From positions 3,673,001 to 3,737,000 of the forward strand of contig NZ_LT707064.1 in assembly GCF_900156465.1 (NCBI RefSeq): a DNA stretch of 64,000 nucleotides, in the 5' to 3' direction. The stretch's first letter is position 1. Every line of letters starts with the position of its first letter. The notes below the pieces were generated by a model that did not search any database, had not been told where the DNA came from, and saw nothing but the letters and a program-made list of their open reading frames with translations. The DNA comes from Pseudomonas sp. 7SR1. Its GTDB lineage: Bacteria; Pseudomonadota; Gammaproteobacteria; Pseudomonadales; Pseudomonadaceae. The translations under genes and the position numbers were made by a program. This document shows, piece after piece, positions 16,879 to 24,349 of this stretch.

Positions 16879-17189
16879 CCGGCGCCGCCCGCGTCCTGTA
16901 TGAGCAGGGGCCGTCCGAATCGGATTTGGCGGCCTTCGGCATGACCCTGGCAGACATCCCGCCTGTTGAGTACGACGTCTGGCCGGACAACTGGTCGGCG
17001 TTCCTGATCTTCGAAGCGATGTCGACCCAGTGGCGTACCGGCATGGGAGGGGCCTCGGGCCTGGATTACAGCGCGCTCCCACCGGTCGCCAGTATGCTGG
17101 GCATGAAGCGGCGCGAACTTACCCAAGCCTTCCACGACGTCCGCGTCATGGAAGCAGAAGCCATGCTCGTGATGAGCGAATCGAAATAA
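16495..17189 (+). CDS. Tail assembly chaperone GT fusion, made by -1 frameshift
   Basis: The first part is the G protein. At GGGAAAC (16869-16875) ribosomes can slip back one base, reading CTGACCGGC as Leu-Thr-Gly and continuing in the frame that is open to 17189. This adds about 104 residues (LTGAARVLYEQG onward, DUF1799-like with the WPDNWSAFLIFEAM motif). The downstream frame has no good ribosome site or start of its own, which supports expression only as the fusion. It ends eleven bases before the tape-measure gene. Confidence 0.85.
16869..16875 (+). promoter_or_regulatory. Programmed -1 ribosomal frameshift site GGGAAAC
   Basis: The heptamer is in the correct phase (G GGA AAC) for X-XXY-YYZ slippage, one codon before the zero-frame stop. 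Lambda uses the closely similar GGGAAAG for the same gene pair. The GC-rich sequence just after it could form a stimulatory stem, but I did not fold it. Confidence 0.88.
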
Positions 17190-17199
17190 CGGAGCCCGC

Positions 17200-20163
17200 A
17201 TGACTTCTATTGCTGAACTCGGCATCAAGGTCGATTCGACCGATGCTGCGCAGGCGAGCTCCGACCTCGACAAGCTCACCGCGGCGGGTGGCCGGGCCGA
17301 GAAAGCAGCCGAGGGAGTTTCCCGGAGCGCTGACAAGGCTTCGGTATCGATCAAGAAGCAGAAGGACGAGCTTTCCGACCTGCTCGGCGAGATTGACCCG
17401 ACCGTCAAGGCCTTGGGTCGCCTGGACGAGCTCGAAAGCAAGCTCGCCAAGCAGAAGAAGCTCGGCGCGCTCGATGCTTCGACCTTCAGCGAATACCAGG
17501 CCAAGATCGATCAGTCCAGGACGAACCTTGGCCGCTTCGATGACTCCCTGACCCGTACCGGCAACACCGCCAAGCAGACAGCCAATGCGCTGCGCGGAGT
17601 GCCCGCGCAGTTCACTGACATCGCCGTATCGCTGCAGGGCGGCCAGAACCCACTGACTGTTCTGCTTCAGCAGGGCGGCCAGCTCAAGGATATGTTCGGC
17701 GGCATCGGGCCGGCGGCCAAAGCCCTGGGCGGCTATGTGCTCGGCCTTGTGAATCCGTTCACCGTGGCCGCAGCAGCCATAGCCGGCCTCACGTACGCCT
17801 ACTATTCCGGCAGCGAGGAAGCCGTTGGATACCGCGAAGAGCTTATAAAGACCGGTAATGCTGCTGGCACGTCGGCAGACGCTCTGACTCAAATGGCGCG
17901 GCAAGTCAGCGCAACCGTGGGCACCACTGGTGCCGCCGCGGAGGTCCTAACGAAGCTGGCTGGGGCTGGGAAGATCGTCAGTGGCAGTTTTGAAGGGATC
18001 ACGATCGCCGCGCTGGATTGGGAAAAGGCCACTGGGCGAGCGGTCGAGGAAACGATTGCTGAGTTCGTGAAGATCGGCAAGGACCCGGTTGCAGCGGCCA
18101 AGGAGCTGAACGACCAGTACAACTTCCTCACGGCCAGCACCTACGCACAGATCGTCGCGCTGAAATCCCAGGGCGACACGATCGGCGCGGCCAAGCTGCT
18201 GACCGACACCTACGTCGACACCATCAAGAATCGCAGCAGCGAGGTGATGGAAAACCTCTCGGTGTGGGAGCGGGGATGGAAGAGCCTGAAGGGCGAGATC
18301 TCTGCCACCGCGGACGCGGTGAAGGATATCGGGCGGGAGCAGGCCCTGGCGAGTCGAATTACTGAAGCCCAGCAACGCGTGGCCGCCGCCCAGAGCATGG
18401 TGAACGGCGACCCAAGCGATACCGATGCTCAGGAAAAACTGAAGAATTCCAGGCTCGAACTTGAATTCCTGACTCAGCAGAAGAACACCCAGGACGCCAT
18501 AGCCAAGGCTCAGGGCCTGAACGCACAGATCCAGCGCGACGGCATCGACGCGAGCATGCGCCTGAAGGCGATCAGCGACTCCAACCTCACCAACGAAGAG
18601 AAGCGCAACAAGCTGATCAAAGAGTACAAGCGGGATGTTGAGGCGCTGCGCAAGGCCAACGCCAACGATCCACTGGTACAGCCGGACGTCGTCGAGAAGA
18701 CGATCCAGAACATCCACGAGAAGAACAAGGACCCGAAGGCACCGACATCGGCCCTCAACCTGTCCGGGTTCAACGACTCGAAGAATCAACTGTCGGCGAT
18801 CCTTGGCGAGTACAAAAACGCCCAGAAGGAACTGGAAGCGGCGCAGAAGGCCGGACTGGTCACCCAGGAAGACTACCTGCTCAAGCGCCAGGCGCTGATC
18901 GGCAACGAGCGCGACGAGGTCACGGCTGCCTATGAGGCCGAGATTGCAGCGCTTGAGGCATCCAAGGGCAAGGCCAGCACATCGGCGGCCCAGCGCATTC
19001 AACTGGACCAGAAAATCGCCGACGCCCGAGCCAACATGGTCAAGGCGCAGAAGGAGGCGGACAGCGAACTCGAAGTCATCGCCACCAACGAGCAGGGACG
19101 GCTCGCCAAGCAGGCCCTGGCAATCAAGACCTACACCGATGCCCTCGACCAGCAGAACGTCGCCCTGCGGCGTGCTGGGAGCCGTGCGGCGGATGGTGTC
19201 GGCCGGGGTGACCGTGAGAACGCCATCAACGGCGAACTTAACGAAATTGCTGACCGAGCCAACCAGCAACGCCTGGACCTGGCCCGCGACAAGGCCGACC
19301 AGGCGCGCAACATGAGTGCCGAGGAATACCAGGCCAAGCTGGACGCCATCAACAAAAGCGAGAAGGACCTGAGCGAAACAGTGCTCAGCAACTACGAGCA
19401 GATGTCTGAGGCGCAAAGCGACTGGCGCAAGGGTGCCACTTCGGCCTTCAGCAACTACCTGGAAAGCGCGCGCAACATTGCCGGGCAGACGCGAGACCTG
19501 TTCTCCAACGCATTCAGCTCCATGGAGGACTCGGTCGTTAACTTCGCCATCACCGGGAAGGGCTCGTTCGGGGATTTCACGAAATCCGTGCTGGCCGATA
19601 TGGCGAGAATCGCGACGAGGACTGCGGCGTCTGAAGGGTTGAGCGCTCTTTTCGGGCTGGCTGCATCTGCTGCTGGCTCCTACTTTGGCGGAGCGTCCTC
19701 CGCTGGATCGACCCAGGCCGGGTACTCCGGTGACCTCTCTGGCTTCACCCCGGGCAGCATCCAGGCCAAGGGCGGCGCCTGGTCGGGCGGCGTGCAGATG
19801 TTCGCCAACGGCGCCGCCTTTGCCAATTCTATCGTCAGCAAGCCGACAGCGTTCGGCATGGCTGGCGGTGGGATCGGGGTTATGGGTGAGGCAGGGGAAG
19901 AGGCGATCATGCCGCTGACCCGCACGGCCGGCGGCCAATTGGGCGTGCGGGCTCTGACCGGTGGCGGATCTGGCACCGCGATCAGCATCAACGCGCCTGT
20001 GACCGTTGTCACCCAAGACCGCAGCTCAGAAGGGATGCAAATTGACCAGCAGGCCCTGTCGAAGAGCCTTCAGTCGCAAATGCAGGCGGTGGCGGAAAAG
20101 GCTGTCGCTGATTCCTGGCGAGCAGGCGGCACCAGCTTTCGCAACGCCAATGGGAGGGCGTGA
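17200..20163 (+). CDS. Tail tape measure protein
   Basis: 987 residues, the longest tail gene after J. The N-terminal 130 residues are coiled coil, followed by FTDIAVSLQGGQNPLTVLLQ, the start of the conserved tape-measure core. Hydrophobic segments lie at roughly residues 178-205 (AKALGGYVLGLVNPFTVAAA). Long coiled coils span 390-760 and a Gly/Ala/Ser-rich C-terminus carries the lambda H-like GEAGEEAIMPLTR block. It fixes tail length and is injected with the DNA. Confidence 0.93.
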   Translation: MTSIAELGIKVDSTDAAQASSDLDKLTAAGGRAEKAAEGVSRSADKASVSIKKQKDELSDLLGEIDPTVKALGRLDELESKLAKQKKLGALDASTFSEYQAKIDQSRTNLGRFDDSLTRTGNTAKQTANALRGVPAQFTDIAVSLQGGQNPLTVLLQQGGQLKDMFGGIGPAAKALGGYVLGLVNPFTVAAAAIAGLTYAYYSGSEEAVGYREELIKTGNAAGTSADALTQMARQVSATVGTTGAAAEVLTKLAGAGKIVSGSFEGITIAALDWEKATGRAVEETIAEFVKIGKDPVAAAKELNDQYNFLTASTYAQIVALKSQGDTIGAAKLLTDTYVDTIKNRSSEVMENLSVWERGWKSLKGEISATADAVKDIGREQALASRITEAQQRVAAAQSMVNGDPSDTDAQEKLKNSRLELEFLTQQKNTQDAIAKAQGLNAQIQRDGIDASMRLKAISDSNLTNEEKRNKLIKEYKRDVEALRKANANDPLVQPDVVEKTIQNIHEKNKDPKAPTSALNLSGFNDSKNQLSAILGEYKNAQKELEAAQKAGLVTQEDYLLKRQALIGNERDEVTAAYEAEIAALEASKGKASTSAAQRIQLDQKIADARANMVKAQKEADSELEVIATNEQGRLAKQALAIKTYTDALDQQNVALRRAGSRAADGVGRGDRENAINGELNEIADRANQQRLDLARDKADQARNMSAEEYQAKLDAINKSEKDLSETVLSNYEQMSEAQSDWRKGATSAFSNYLESARNIAGQTRDLFSNAFSSMEDSVVNFAITGKGSFGDFTKSVLADMARIATRTAASEGLSALFGLAASAAGSYFGGASSAGSTQAGYSGDLSGFTPGSIQAKGGAWSGGVQMFANGAAFANSIVSKPTAFGMAGGGIGVMGEAGEEAIMPLTRTAGGQLGVRALTGGGSGTAISINAPVTVVTQDRSSEGMQIDQQALSKSLQSQMQAVAEKAVADSWRAGGTSFRNANGRA

Positions 20164-20501
20164 TGGCTATCGAGACATTTACCTGGCCCACCCAGCACGG
20201 CGACTCTCCGGAGATCACCTACAGGGTAAGGACGGCTCAGTTCGGCGACGGCTACAAGCAAATCGCCGCCGACGGGCCCAATAACAAGGAAGACTCCTAC
20301 CCGATCACCTTCAGCGGTTCGAAGGCTCGAATTCTGGAGATCATGGCGTTCATCGACCGGCACGCCGGCGCGAAAGCCTTCCTCTGGACAACCCCGCTCG
20401 GCGAGCTGGGCCTGTTCACCTGCGTCGACCCCGTCCCAACCCCAGTGGGGGGCGGAGTGTTCAAAATCACGGCCACATTCGAACGGGCCTTCCAACCATA
20501 A
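20163..20501 (+). CDS. Minor tail protein, lambda M-like
   Basis: 112 residues from ATG 20163, which overlaps the tape-measure stop; GGGAGGG lies upstream. The sequence IETFTWPTQHGDSPEITYRV and RTAQFGDGYKQIAADG is the lambda gpM signature; the end ITATFERAFQP is also characteristic. It belongs to the tail-tip complex, directly before L. Confidence 0.9.
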   Translation: MAIETFTWPTQHGDSPEITYRVRTAQFGDGYKQIAADGPNNKEDSYPITFSGSKARILEIMAFIDRHAGAKAFLWTTPLGELGLFTCVDPVPTPVGGGVFKITATFERAFQP

Positions 20502-20510
20502 GGGGCAACC

Positions 20511-21260
20511 ATGCCGCTGATCAGTGACATCCAGGTCCTCGAGCCTGGCAGCGAAGTGCTGCTCTTCGAATTGGACGGATCGGACTATGGTGCGGACGTT
20601 TTGCGCTTCCACGGGCACGCGATTCCGCACACGGCTGCGGAGTTGATTGCCGCCGGAGCGGCCGCCGATGAGTTGCCGGCCAAGTCCATTTGGTGGCAGG
20701 GGAACGAATACGGCGCCTGGCCTATGCAGATAGACGGCATTGAGTCCAACGGCGATGGCACGGCGGTCCGCCCGACGCTCTCGGTGGGCAACGTCAACGG
20801 GCGAATCACGGCGCTGTGCTTGGCCTTCGACGACCTGTTGGAGTTCAAGTTGACCATGCGCCACACGCTGGGCACGTACCTGGACGCCCAGAACTTCCCC
20901 GGCGGCAACCCACAGGCAGATCCAACCCAGGAGACGATCGAAGTCTGGTACATCGATCAGAAGACGAACGAGGACGGGGAGACGGTTACCTGGGAGCTTG
21001 CCAGCCCGGGCGACGTGGGCGGCGAGTCCATTGGCCGCCAGGCTACGACGCTTTGCCACTGGTGCCTCACTGGCGGTTACCGCGGGCCCAACTGCGGCTA
21101 CACCGGGCCCTACGTGACCAAGGATGGTGTGGTCACGGACAACCCTGAGCTTGATGAGTGTGACGCCACGCTGGGCCGGGGCTGTATCCCACGCTTCGGC
21201 GAGGGTAACCCGCTGCCATTCGGCGGATTCCCTGCCGTTTCCCTGATCGCCCGGAGCTGA
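20511..21260 (+). CDS. Minor tail protein, lambda L-like
   Basis: 249 residues. The C-terminal quarter has four cysteines, at HWC, NCGY, DECD and RGC, matching the gpL set shown in lambda-type proteins to hold an iron-sulfur cluster. The N-terminal part is beta-rich. Located between M and K, consistent with tail-tip assembly. Confidence 0.9.
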   Translation: MPLISDIQVLEPGSEVLLFELDGSDYGADVLRFHGHAIPHTAAELIAAGAAADELPAKSIWWQGNEYGAWPMQIDGIESNGDGTAVRPTLSVGNVNGRITALCLAFDDLLEFKLTMRHTLGTYLDAQNFPGGNPQADPTQETIEVWYIDQKTNEDGETVTWELASPGDVGGESIGRQATTLCHWCLTGGYRGPNCGYTGPYVTKDGVVTDNPELDECDATLGRGCIPRFGEGNPLPFGGFPAVSLIARS

Positions 21261-21262
21261 CC

Positions 21263-22027
21263 ATGCGCAAACACATTTTTAGCGCGATCCAGGCGCATGC
21301 GGCGGCCGAGTACCCGAAAGAGTGTTGCGGGCTCCTTCTGGCCATTGGCCGAAAGCAGCAGTACATCCCGTGCAGGAACACCGCGACCGAGCCGCACGAG
21401 GAATTCCGCATCGATCCCGAGGAATACGCCGCGGCGGAAGACCTGGGCGAGGTGATCGGCATCGTTCACTCCCATCCGGACGCCACCAGCCGGCCGTCGC
21501 CGCGAGACCTGGCGATGTGCGAAGCGACTGAGCTGCCCTGGCACATTTTGAGCTGGCCGGAGGGTGACTTGCGGACGGTGGTGCCCACGGGCGAGACGCC
21601 ATTGCTCAAGCGACCATTCGTCCATGGCGCCTGGGACTGCTGGCAGGTTTGCGCCGACTGGTACAAGCGCGAGTGGGGGCTGGAGTTCGAGGCCTTCAAG
21701 CGTGCCGATGGCTGGTGGGAGAGCAAGGACAACGCCAGCCTCTACGAGGCGAACTATGAGGCTGCCGGCTTCTACCGGGTTGACCAGCCACAGCGCGGCG
21801 ACATGGTCGTCATGGAGGTAGGCCGGACGGTTCACCCGAACCACGCCGGGATATTCCTCGGCAGCGATCCGACGCTGCCTGGCGAGGATGCCGGCACGTT
21901 CGGCCCAGGGCCGTTCCTACTGCACCACCTATACGGCAGACCGTCAGAGGTCATCGTTTTTGGTGGTCCGTGGCTCGACCGAACTCGCCTGATCCTGAGG
22001 CACAAAGACGCACAATCTTCCACATAA
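21263..22027 (+). CDS. Tail tip protein, lambda K-like (JAMM + NlpC/P60)
   Basis: 254 residues with two hydrolase-like domains. The N-terminal JAB/MPN domain has the metal motif HSHPDATSRPSPRD (about 70-83). The C-terminal NlpC/P60 domain has its cysteine in WDCWQ (about 126) and the histidine in NHAGIFLG (about 195). The second domain probably cuts peptidoglycan during DNA entry. In lambda, gpI overlaps the end of K; here 1.28 kb of accessory DNA separates K from I. Confidence 0.92.
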   Translation: MRKHIFSAIQAHAAAEYPKECCGLLLAIGRKQQYIPCRNTATEPHEEFRIDPEEYAAAEDLGEVIGIVHSHPDATSRPSPRDLAMCEATELPWHILSWPEGDLRTVVPTGETPLLKRPFVHGAWDCWQVCADWYKREWGLEFEAFKRADGWWESKDNASLYEANYEAAGFYRVDQPQRGDMVVMEVGRTVHPNHAGIFLGSDPTLPGEDAGTFGPGPFLLHHLYGRPSEVIVFGGPWLDRTRLILRHKDAQSST

Positions 22028-22051
22028 CGCGGCTTTGCCGCAGGAGAGGCA

Positions 22052-22228
22052 ATGAGTCAAACCAAAGATCCTTTCCCGGGCCACTGTGACGCCGGGAAAG
22101 TAATTGATTGGATCAGTCGGCAGATTTCTTCGACGGTTCTGGGAAAAGCCCTGCAATCAGAGCCTGCAGCGGAAGGTGATGCTCAGATGAGCCGTCTGAT
22201 AAGCCCTTGTCTTCAGGCAAAGCCCTAA
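22052..22228 (+). CDS. Possible small protein antisense to the membrane moron
   Basis: 58 codons from ATG 22052 with a strong GGAGAGG ribosome site, 25 bases after K. The product (starting MSQTKDPFPGHCDAGKVIDW) matches nothing I recognise. It overlaps the minus-strand gene at 22113-22358 by 116 bases; both have credible ribosome sites. A perfect CTTTCCCGG/CCGGGAAAG hairpin lies at 22071-22100 inside it. Confidence 0.3.
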   Translation: MSQTKDPFPGHCDAGKVIDWISRQISSTVLGKALQSEPAAEGDAQMSRLISPCLQAKP

Positions 22229-22358
22229 TAATTTTCTCTGCGGCATCCTTGATGTGTTGTCGCTTTGATGGGCTCAAGACCGCTAAAGATGTGCCTACGA
22301 GTGTTAAAGCTGCGAGGACACCTGTTTGAAAAGGGGAGATATGTGGTTTTTCGCTCAT
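22113..22358 (-). CDS. Small membrane accessory protein, opposite strand
   Basis: 81 residues from ATG 22358, with AAGGA upstream on the minus strand. One hydrophobic segment (GVLAALTLVGTSLAVLSP, about 12-30) is followed by a charged helix (KRQHIKDAAEKIIRALPE). It reads against the tail operon, so it is presumably expressed from its own promoter in the lysogen. No family recognised. Confidence 0.55.
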   Translation of the reverse strand: MSEKPHISPFQTGVLAALTLVGTSLAVLSPSKRQHIKDAAEKIIRALPEDKGLSDGSSEHHLPLQALIAGLFPEPSKKSAD

Positions 22359-22560
22359 TTCACTTTCCTTGAGTAATCCGCGCCGACATTGGCGCAATCC
22401 CAGTCCTTGGGCTTGCAGGCAAAGGACTAGGAAATCCGTTGCATGGAGGCAAGAGGCTACTACTGGCGCGAGGCGGCGCGCTACTGGGGATTTTTACAGG
22501 ATGGCCCTCTGTCGCTTCGATGGTAGATTGCCTTGGCATCGAAAACAAATGGAGCGGCAT

Positions 22561-22767
22561 ATGTACGATTTCGAAGATGAAGATGAGCGAACGGACTGGG
22601 AAAAAGCGAGAGACGATGCCGCCAAGGAGCATCTTGACAAGGTTGCTCCTGGAGTACCGTATGAGGATATTCCTGATGATTTGTGGGAAGAAGCAGATAG
22701 GGTTGCCCAAGACGTAGTTGGTCCAAACCCGGATGCACCTCGAGACGAAACAGGCGAAGAGGAATAG
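22561..22767 (+). CDS. Small acidic accessory protein
   Basis: 68 residues, very acidic (YDFEDEDERTDWEKARDDAA, then YEDIPDDLWEEADRV and DETGEEE). It is closed five bases later by a strong terminator. DNA-mimic proteins are often this acidic, but there is no specific evidence for that here. One of several small genes lying between tail genes K and I. Confidence 0.55.
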   Translation: MYDFEDEDERTDWEKARDDAAKEHLDKVAPGVPYEDIPDDLWEEADRVAQDVVGPNPDAPRDETGEEE

Positions 22768-22771
22768 TAGC

Positions 22772-22799
22772 AAGCCCAGCCATCCCGCTGGGCTTTTTC
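22772..22799 (+). terminator. Intrinsic terminator
   Basis: AAGCCCAGC (22772-22780) pairs with GCTGGGCTT (22787-22795), nine base pairs with a six-base loop, followed by T's. Confidence 0.9.
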
Positions 22800-22840
22800 A
22801 TTTCTGATATCTTGCCGCCATCTTCCACAGGAGTGACCCC

Positions 22841-23263
22841 ATGAGATTGTTCGTAGGCGCGGTAGCTGTTGCTTTGCTGGCGGGGTGTGCAACTTCGCCG
22901 ACGCCGTCCAGCCAAGCCAAGCAAGCCCCGGCCAGTCAGTTGTCGGCTTACCAGAGCAAGCCATCGGGCGCCTATGGCACTCTTCAGGTGATTCGCGACT
23001 CTGGGCACACCGGCAGTCTTTGCTCAATGGCGATATTCATAGACGGTAAGCAGGCTGCCAAACTTGATCCAGGCCAAAAGGCCTCGTTCTACCTTCCGCC
23101 GGAGTCCGTGCTGGTGGGGGCTGCGTACACCGGCTCCGGCGTATGCTCGATGGGCGCGGACCGCGTTGAGCGTGAGGCCGTAATGAAAGATGGCGTATTG
23201 AAGAAATACCGTGTGTTTACTGGCGGCGATGGGCAGATCGACATTCTCCCCACCATGCTCTAA
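22841..23263 (+). CDS. Prophage lipoprotein between tail genes K and I
   Basis: 140 residues. The signal peptide MRLFVGAVAVALLAGC ends in lipobox LAGC with the lipidated Cys at residue 16. A Ser/Gln/Pro-rich tether follows, then a small domain with YGTLQVIRDSG, the Cys pair SLCSMAIFIDG/SGVCSMGADR, and YRVFTGGDGQIDI. ATG is preceded by AGGAG. In this position several phages place surface lipoproteins that block receptor reuse; that remains inference. Terminator right after. Confidence 0.75.
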   Translation: MRLFVGAVAVALLAGCATSPTPSSQAKQAPASQLSAYQSKPSGAYGTLQVIRDSGHTGSLCSMAIFIDGKQAAKLDPGQKASFYLPPESVLVGAAYTGSGVCSMGADRVEREAVMKDGVLKKYRVFTGGDGQIDILPTML

Positions 23264-23266
23264 ATC

Positions 23267-23288
23267 AACCGCCTTCGGGCGGTTTTTT
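23267..23288 (+). terminator. Intrinsic terminator
   Basis: AACCGCC-TTCG-GGCGGTT (23267-23284) with a very stable UUCG-type loop, followed by a T tract. The next tail gene's ribosome site (GGAG) starts eight bases later. Confidence 0.92.
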
Positions 23289-23305
23289 ATTGCCCGGAGA
23301 TCGGC

Positions 23306-23914
23306 ATGCATTCAGCAGTTACCTATACCCCGATGACGACAGTGAAGCTCTCTGGCTCTCTGGCGAAAAAGTTTTTCCGCAGCCAGCCTTTCCTGCTTGA
23401 TGGCGGCTCAACGGCAGAAGTGTTTCGTGCCCTAAACGCTGCTGTTGAGGGTTTCGCGGAAGAAATACGCCGCCTTGATCGGATGGGCCTGACGTTCGCT
23501 GTCTTCCGTAACCGCAAGAATGTTGGGTTGGAAGGCTTTGATCTTGGCGGCACTAGGGAGATTCGGATTGTGCCGGTCATTGCGGGGAGCAAACGGGCCG
23601 GAGGCTTACAGACGATCATTGGTTCGGTACTGATCGCTGCGGCGTATGTGCTGTCCTTCACTCCGCTCGCTGCTGCCTCGCCGTTTCTGTATGCCGCAGG
23701 TGCATCCATGGCTATCGGCGGTGTCATTCAAATGCTCAGCCCCCAGGCATCAGGCCTCAAGCAGAGCGCCGGGCCAGAGAACGCCCCGTCCTACGCCTTC
23801 GGCAGCGCCAAGAACACCACGGCCAGCGGCAACCCTGTACCGATCTGCATCGGTGAGCGCCGGTGGGGCGGGATGATCATTTCCGCATCGATCTACGCGG
23901 AAGACAAAACTTGA
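23306..23914 (+). CDS. Tail assembly protein, lambda I-like
   Basis: 202 residues. The N-terminal ubiquitin-like half (MTTVKLSGSLAKKFFRSQ, STAEVFRALNAAVEGF) and C-terminal hydrophobic segment (IIGSVLIAAAYVLSF, ASPFLYAAGASMAIGGVIQML), then SYAFGSAKNTTASGNPVPIC, are the lambda gpI layout. It helps assemble the J tip. The next tail gene, J, is 435 bases away instead of being adjacent. Confidence 0.88.
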   Translation: MHSAVTYTPMTTVKLSGSLAKKFFRSQPFLLDGGSTAEVFRALNAAVEGFAEEIRRLDRMGLTFAVFRNRKNVGLEGFDLGGTREIRIVPVIAGSKRAGGLQTIIGSVLIAAAYVLSFTPLAAASPFLYAAGASMAIGGVIQMLSPQASGLKQSAGPENAPSYAFGSAKNTTASGNPVPICIGERRWGGMIISASIYAEDKT

Positions 23915-23960
23915 ATTTTTAAACTCGATTAAAGGATTTCGGTGCCGGTGACGGATAAAA

Positions 23961-24085
23961 CCCCTCACTAGAAACCGGGATGACAAATAGTCGGGAAACC
24001 GACACCCAGGCTCGAGGAGGATCGACGGATCGCCGGGCCAGAAAAGCAAAACCCCCGGACGCTCGCAACGTGCCGGGGGTTTTTG
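23961..24085 (+). ncRNA. Candidate structured RNA between tail genes I and J
   Basis: No open frame, but nested pairing is visible: GTCGG-GAAA-CCGAC (23990-24003, GNRA tetraloop), enclosed by CCGGG (23975-23979) with CCC-A-GG (24005-24010) and by CCTC (23963-23966) with GAGG (24014-24017). The region ends at a strong terminator (24047-24085). I do not recognise an Rfam-type family. It could be a small RNA, a leader, or chance structure. Confidence 0.4.
24047..24085 (+). terminator. Intrinsic terminator of the non-coding segment
   Basis: A run AAAACCCCCGG (24048-24058) pairs with CCGGGGGTTTTT (24073-24084) around a loop of about 14 bases that can extend the stem partly (ACG/CGT). Strong and followed by T's. 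Confidence 0.85.
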
Positions 24086-24164
24086 TTTCAACCCCTTGTC
24101 AGGACCAAGGAGAAGAACATTGATCAATTATAGGCCCAAACACAGGGTCAAGGTAGATGGAAAC

Positions 24165-24281
24165 ATGAGTGAAGAAGGTGCGGATCGTGCGGGTAACAAG
24201 CTCGCAAATGCAGCTTTGATTTTTGCCACCTCTGTTGGTTTGGCTTGTGTCATCAGCGCAATTGCGTTTCTGTTGAAGTAA
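24165..24281 (+). CDS. Small single-span membrane protein
   Basis: 38 residues beginning MSEEGADRAGNKLANAAL; one transmembrane segment (IFATSVGLACVISAIAFLL) reaches the C-terminus. The ribosome site is weak (GGA). Terminated 32 bases later. Tiny membrane proteins in this place may act on superinfection or lysis timing, but nothing specific is shown. Confidence 0.45.
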   Translation: MSEEGADRAGNKLANAALIFATSVGLACVISAIAFLLK

Positions 24282-24312
24282 AGCCATCAGCTTCTTAAGC
24301 AACGAACTCGCG

Positions 24313-24334
24313 ACCGCCGATGGCGGTTTTTTTT
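24313..24334 (+). terminator. Intrinsic terminator before gene J
   Basis: ACCGCC-GAT-GGCGGT (24313-24327) with a run of eight T, immediately followed by the ribosome site GCCTGGAGG of J. Confidence 0.9.
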
Positions 24335-24349
24335 CGCCTGGAGGAAAGC

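Noticed and set aside
22443..22526. Short frame starting MEARGYYWREAARY
   Set aside because: Only about 27 codons and no clear ribosome site; too short to call.
23941..24020. Hammerhead or other self-cleaving ribozyme
   Set aside because: Looked for CTGANGA and GAAA cores on both strands; the order and spacing do not fit. Kept only as a structured RNA candidate.
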